A stretch of DNA of 64,000 nt from Adiantum capillus-veneris (taxonomy: Eukaryota; Streptophyta; Polypodiopsida; Polypodiales; Pteridaceae). Below, one piece after another: positions 60,256-64,000 of this stretch (position 1 is its first letter; every line of letters begins with the position of its first letter). The position numbers and the translations under genes are program-made. The notes beneath the pieces are model-generated. The model saw only the letters and a program-made list of their open reading frames with translations. It had not been told where the DNA came from and did no database searches. Location: assembly GCA_014529385.2 (NCBI GenBank), contig CM043962.1, positions 128,225,470-128,289,469 of the forward strand, in the 5' to 3' direction.

Positions 60256-60887
60256 GTATCTCAAACGTTGTGCTCTATGTTGATGACATGTTACTCATGG
60301 ACCAAATGAGGGACATATTACTGATTTTAAGGCTCATTTGAATGCATGTCTTGAGATGCCAAATTTGGGCCTTTTGCATCATTTTTGGGGCATACAATTT
60401 AAGCAGAGTAATGGAGACTTTGCTTTGTGCCAAACAAAGTATAAAGAGAGGTTGTTGCATAGATTCAACCTTGAAGATTGCAATCCTATTGCTACTTTTG
60501 CGGAGATAAGTTTGAAGCTTAGTCTTCATGATGCTGGAGTGCAAATGAGTTTGACACCCATTCAAACGTTGTATCTCAAACGTTGTGCTCTATGTTGATG
60601 ACATGTTACTCATGGACCAAATGAGGGACATATGACTGATTTTAAGGCTCATTTGAATGCATGTCTTGAGATGCCAAATTTGGGCCTTTTGCATCATTTT
60701 TGGGGCATACAATTTAAGCAGAGTAATGGAGACTTTGCTTTGTGGCAAACAAAGTATAAAGAGAGGTTGTTGCATAGATTCAACCTTGAAGATTGCAATC
60801 CTATTGCTACTTCTGCGGAGATAAGTTTGAAGCTTAGTCTTCATGATGCTGGAGTGCAAATGAGTTTGACACCCATTCAACTCAAGA
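60256..60887 (+). repeat. Near-identical 315-bp tandem duplication in copia RT
   Basis: The unit starting TATCTCAAACGTTGTGCTC at 60257 restarts at 60572. The two copies differ at only a few positions (for example ATATTACTG against ATATGACTG, and CTTTTG against CTTCTG), so this duplication is much younger than the decay of the element. Confidence 0.9.
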
Positions 60888-61015
60888 ATAGCGCCAAGGA
60901 ATTGGCTAAAGTTAGGGAAGCAAGGAAGCAAGGCAAGTGGGCAGTCTTTAGAGGAGGACAAGCCTTCATCAAAGATTTCAAAAGTCCACCTGCTTTTACT
61001 AAATCTTAAACTTGA
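60888..61015 (+). pseudogene. Fragment resembling a LINE ORF1 C-terminal domain
   Basis: KELAKVREARKQGKWAVFRG and GQAFIKDF are similar in pattern to the LINE-D1 ORF1 end (QARREGQKAFYRDGRIFVDG). It is fused in frame after the second 315-bp unit and stops at TAA near 61007. Identification is tentative. Confidence 0.35.
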
Positions 61016-61338
61016 ACGAACTTCACATCTAGTCACCCAGGGGGGCGGGGGGGAGAGGTATGGGTTGTGCTAGTGCGGCAAGTGCAACATAGTTCTCATG
61101 CTTGATCAATCACAAGAGGGTTGCAACTTGCAAGAAGAATTAGAAGTTTGACTTCAAAGGAAGACAATTTAGTTGTTTTTAGCTTTAGTGTTCTCATATG
61201 GGATGAGATTGATTCGAGCATGCTATTTAAGGTTGTTAGGTACAAGAGCGATAGTTTTTGAAGGTCAATTTGACTTTCGATAGCTCTTTTGTATGTGGGA
61301 TAAATCTGATTTAAGGTGGTGCTATTCGTGGTTTTCAG

Positions 61339-61425
61339 GCACAAAGTGATAATTGTTGAAGGCAATTACTTGCTCCTCGCAGAAGATAAGTGGAAGACTC
61401 TCTTGGACATATTTGATGAGCGCTG
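61339..61425 (+). CDS. Kinase gene exon 5
   Basis: It encodes (S)HKVIIVEGNYLLLAEDKW then KTLLDIFDER and the first two bases of a Trp codon. VIVEGNY is the conserved Walker B-like strand of the family. The acceptor is TTTTCAG, the donor TG/GTAACC. Confidence 0.88.
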
Positions 61426-61527
61426 GTAACCCCACTTATCACTTATGATTTTCTATGTTCTTTTTACATTACAAATGATAATTTGGGCTACATTAATGGC
61501 TAATCAGATTAAGTTTTCAATTGTGAG

Positions 61528-61589
61528 GTTTCTGGATGTTGACATTGAGACCACTTTGAAGAGAGTAGTCAGCAGGTTTATTGCAATTG
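61528..61589 (+). CDS. Kinase gene exon 6
   Basis: It encodes (W)FLDVDIETTLKRVVSRFIAI plus one base of a Gly codon. Family members continue here with a lid region beginning GKP. The acceptor is TTGTGAG and the donor G/GTAAGT, phase 1. The following exon was not found up to 64000, so the gene probably continues beyond the window. Confidence 0.82.
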
Positions 61590-62579
61590 GTAAGTTGTAA
61601 GCATTAAAGATTGTACAGTTTGTTGTTTTCTATATGAAGTTACATGCATTGTGCCGCTGAAGTTAATGCAATTAATTCTACCTAGTGGATGGCTTTTGGA
61701 CAGTTATATGTCTTTGAAATAAATCTAATGCGCGATTTTTGTATGTGTAACAAAACTTGGGACACTGCATATTGTTGATGAGTCACAACTTTGAAGTGGC
61801 ATCGAGCTTGATGTACACATTTATTCTAGCATTTTTATGCCTGGAATAGACTTTGAGTGCACCTCTCCGTATTTTTGGGTCCTCTTCTCAAAAAGCTTTT
61901 ACAAGCTTGTGTACAGAGTGCAAACTTGACAAGAAGATCTTTTGTAAGTAGAATGAGAAGCTTGCTATTTGTAAGTTTTGTTGGCATATTGTAGTATCTA
62001 CTCAATATTATGCACGATGGTTCTAATGGCCATATTGTCTCATGGAAGGTCACCATGGGTTTGAAAGTTCCAATTTTCGTAAAGAAAAGGTGAATTTGGG
62101 TTATCCTTCTTGATAAAGGCGGGAACAAAAATGAGCCGTCCGTGATGAAAAGAGATCTTAATTAGATGAATTACACTAACTCAATAATAAGCACCAATGT
62201 AGAGACATATCACTAGAGTTTTGATCAGCATCGAAATTTGTGTATAGAAAAGCACATTATAAAGATGGAGAGGAGCATGTAGATATTGTGAGTGGCATAA
62301 GGAGGTGCATATTGAATTCTGAATAAGTGTGCATTCTAAGTGGCAAGTTACTACACATGTCTATGACTATCAAATGTTATAGATGGTATGCCTTCTAACA
62401 CAAGTGTGCGCTTCATGTGACAAGGTATTACACATGTCTATAATTGGCATGAATGCTGTGCATGCATTTACATGGATAAATGGTAGAGTAGTCCCATGGA
62501 TGTAGCAATCTAGGCTGTCATCCCTACAATACTTGCATCTAGAGTCTATAATTGTGACACTAAAAAATGGTTGTAACTT
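61590..62579. other. Intron 6 start, no recognised feature
   Basis: AT-rich, no coding similarity on either strand, and no LTR or terminal inverted repeat identified. Confidence 0.5.
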
Positions 62580-62697
62580 CCCCTACAAGGTCTCAAGGTT
62601 TTATGAGGTGTGAGATACAAGCTCTTCCCTTGTAAGTTCCCCTACAAGGTCTCAAGGTTTTATGAGGTGTCAGATACAAGCTCTTCCCTTGAAGACT
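62580..62697 (+). repeat. 59-bp tandem duplication
   Basis: Two copies of a unit starting CCCCTACAAGGTCTCAAGG, at 62580 and 62639, nearly identical. Confidence 0.9.
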
Positions 62698-62733
62698 ATA
62701 CCAGCAGGTGTGAGAGAAATCTATTGGGACAAC

Positions 62734-63360
62734 TGTCACAACCCAGTGACGTGGCTGCCTTGTACACACACAGACATCCTCCCCTGGCTGGCTGAAATGG
62801 GGACCCTGCTGAACTGCTGACATGGCACTGCAGTACGGAAACCCGGAAAATGCGGCGCAATGCTGACGTGGCATGTACGGACCCCAGTGATTTGCGGCGG
62901 AATTTCAGGCTGATGTGGCTGATCGTACAGAATTTCTACGGCAGCTTTTGGGCCTGTTTTGGCTACGCAATGCTGGGGAAAGAGCTACGCAAGCTTTCTT
63001 TAATTTAATTAAGCTAGCTTGTGATAGGACTTGATTTATTCTTGTATGCTTTTTATGGGAAGCTTTTGGGGCTCTGCTTTTAGCATCCCTTGCAAACCTA
63101 TATTAGTGGCTTGGGCTCTCACTTCTGGGAGCATTTGGACGCAGAGTCTGAGAGTGAGTCCCGACCACTCCCTTGTACTTTTGAGTTGCAGATTAATACA
63201 AAAAGAAATACGGAAAGGGGGCCTGTCTTTGGGGCCAATATCTCTAGGCACGGAACTCCGCCGGGCCGTGTCGAATCAATTGTGAACTGTGAATTGTTTT
63301 GAAGTAAATTCTTGTGGTGTCACGGTAGAATCTTGACTTGGAGTGTCCAAGTCTGTTACA
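62734..63360 (+). repeat. LTR-G (gypsy-G 5' LTR), 627 bp
   Basis: It begins TGTCACA and ends TGTTACA, with TGACGTGGC motifs in U3, a TATA-like CCTATATTAG (about 63098), the conserved box at 63202-63223, and TAGGCACGGAACTCCGCC. The same family supplies the inverted LTR at 14440-14990. Confidence 0.85.
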
Positions 63361-63361
63361 C

Positions 63362-63373
63362 TGGTATCAGAGC
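63362..63373 (+). promoter_or_regulatory. Primer-binding site (initiator Met tRNA) of gypsy-G
   Basis: TGGTATCAGAGC lies one base after the LTR end, as in gypsy-F. Confidence 0.88.
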
Positions 63374-63424
63374 ACAACCGATTTCTCTCCTACCGGGAAA
63401 TCCGATCCTTTTTACGTGACACTT

Positions 63425-63769
63425 ATGGCTTCAGATAGAGATCAATCGACTTCCTCTGCATCCGGAGATGGGGGAAGAAATCATGAAGGGGATTCACGCG
63501 AGGAGCATGGCCCGCCTCGGCCTACTCAGGAGGAGCTCGAAGAGATGGAACGTCAACGATTGATTGACGATGCAACAAAGATGATGCTAAATTTTGCGAA
63601 GGACCCGAAATTTGCAAAATTTATGAGCCATACCTCCTTCAATGAGGTGCACTCACAGTGGCGGCAAATGTATCCGGCCCGTGGGGCGGTAGACTTTGGC
63701 TTTCACCCGAAATTCTTTACTTTAGACACACAGAGAGAACGTGCAAAGGAAACCTGCAGCAGGAATTAA
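63425..63769 (+). pseudogene. gypsy-G Gag N-terminus, interrupted by an LTR
   Basis: MASDRDQSTSSASGDGGRNH is followed by an acidic, Pro-rich region and a short helix-rich segment (EEMERQRLIDDATKMMLNFA). The frame is open to 63769, where the sequence passes into a minus-strand LTR. This is the youngest-looking gypsy Gag in the window, with no stop before the interruption. Confidence 0.7.
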
Positions 63770-63774
63770 CACTT

Positions 63775-64000
63775 AAGTACACACACAGCTCGGAAGCTAG
63801 AATGCTCCGAGCAGACGCCGACAACCTGTAGGCCCCAAAATTGGCGCCCCTTTCGGTATTTCTTTATACTTTGAGAGGGTAAATTACAAAGTAGAGTCCT
63901 GGGAATCCTTTACCAATATCCCGCTAGATTCCACCTGTTTTGGCCAAATTTCAACAGCATAACAGCCCCAAAATTTGCGCGAAACCAATTCCCCTACTGG
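63775..64000 (-). repeat. Minus-strand LTR of the LTR3/gypsy-E group, continues past the window
   Basis: On the minus strand it shows the box (63865-63843) followed by AATTTTGGGGCC and GTCGGCGTCTGCTCGGAGCA, TTCTAGCTTCC, matching LTR3 at 52768-52835. It interrupts gypsy-G Gag and therefore inserted later. Confidence 0.7.

Larger units (their letters stand above)
56700..61010 (+). pseudogene. Ty1/copia polyprotein, heavily decayed
   Basis: Gag: KLDGDIYPLWAYMMQHVLVA (about 56739-56800). Protease: WYFDGGATKHITS at about 57739-57777. Integrase: LWHARFGHVSFSSLLRL (about 58150), LSQQNGVSKRKSRSFVGMA (about 58595). Linker: SKGYRTKRILISRDVFVEDA (58890-58950). RT: GKRAIGIKWIFKL (59402), VAKGYAQKKGIDFDD, LDIKTVFISDDLHEEMYVAQ (59613), and a YVDDMLLM box at about 60277 and again near 60592. 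The order protease-integrase-RT is diagnostic of copia. There are dozens of stops and tandemly repeated RT segments; RNase H was not recognised. Confidence 0.85.
54759..61338 (+). other. Intron 4 of the kinase gene, 6,580 bp
   Basis: Donor TC/GTAAAACT, acceptor TTTTCAG. It holds a LINE RT remnant and a decayed copia element. Splicing completes a Ser codon (TC+G) before HKVIIVEGNY. Confidence 0.85.

Noticed and set aside
62580-62697. CRISPR-like or satellite array
   Set aside because: Only two directly adjacent 59-bp units without spacers; a simple local duplication.

Overview
The window looks like nuclear DNA of a land plant with a large, repeat-rich genome. Three things support this: GT-AG introns, plant-type transposons (hAT with DUF659, Ty3/gypsy with initiator-Met primer sites, Ty1/copia, L1-clade LINEs whose ORF1 carries DUF4283 plus a CCHC knuckle), and one host gene with TE-filled introns. 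A fern, other seed-free vascular plant or gymnosperm would fit; the species cannot be read from the sequence. Almost every long open frame belongs to a decayed mobile element.

Host gene: six exons (16373-16562, 54252-54282, 54534-54592, 54685-54758, 61339-61425, 61528-61589, all +) join in phase. They encode the core of a P-loop kinase of the phosphoribulokinase/uridine kinase family (Arabidopsis At1g03030-like, by remembered similarity). About 503 coding bases are spread over 45 kb. Intron 1 is 37.7 kb. The N-terminal exon(s) and last exon(s) were not found and probably lie outside the window.

Layout. 1-2982: hAT transposon inserted in a minus-strand gypsy gag (2983-3775). 3776-5991: unassigned. 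5992-12971: LINE-A (minus), nearly full length, with a 174-bp hAT-type MITE in its 5' part. 12972-16200: broken gypsy copies in both orientations. 16373: first recognised host exon. 17.6-22.6 kb: degenerate gypsy elements, LTRs and a 687-bp hAT MITE with a perfect 8-bp target duplication. 22.6-31.4 kb: LINE-B (minus), split by a truncated gypsy element (gypsy-C). 32.4-45.4 kb: six long (GA)n tracts interleaved with LINE copies (LINE-D family minus, LINE-C plus). 46.5-52.96 kb: gypsy-E with two 554-bp LTRs and a third related LTR. 54.25-54.76 kb: host exons 2-4. 55.5-61.0 kb: decayed copia with internal tandem duplications. 61.3-61.6 kb: host exons 5-6. 62.7-64.0 kb: start of gypsy-G, interrupted by a minus-strand LTR.

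The most interesting signals are: (1) LINEs that sit repeatedly and precisely inside (GA)n/(TC)n tracts, suggesting a microsatellite-targeted plant non-LTR retrotransposon; (2) a conserved LTR box with core GAAATACCGAAAGGGG at a near-constant distance from the TATA region in otherwise divergent LTRs; (3) the giant-intron kinase gene with a GC-AG intron; (4) a hAT family with CATAGTTAC termini that left both autonomous-type and miniature copies.

All calls were made by eye from sequence and remembered protein families; no search was run.
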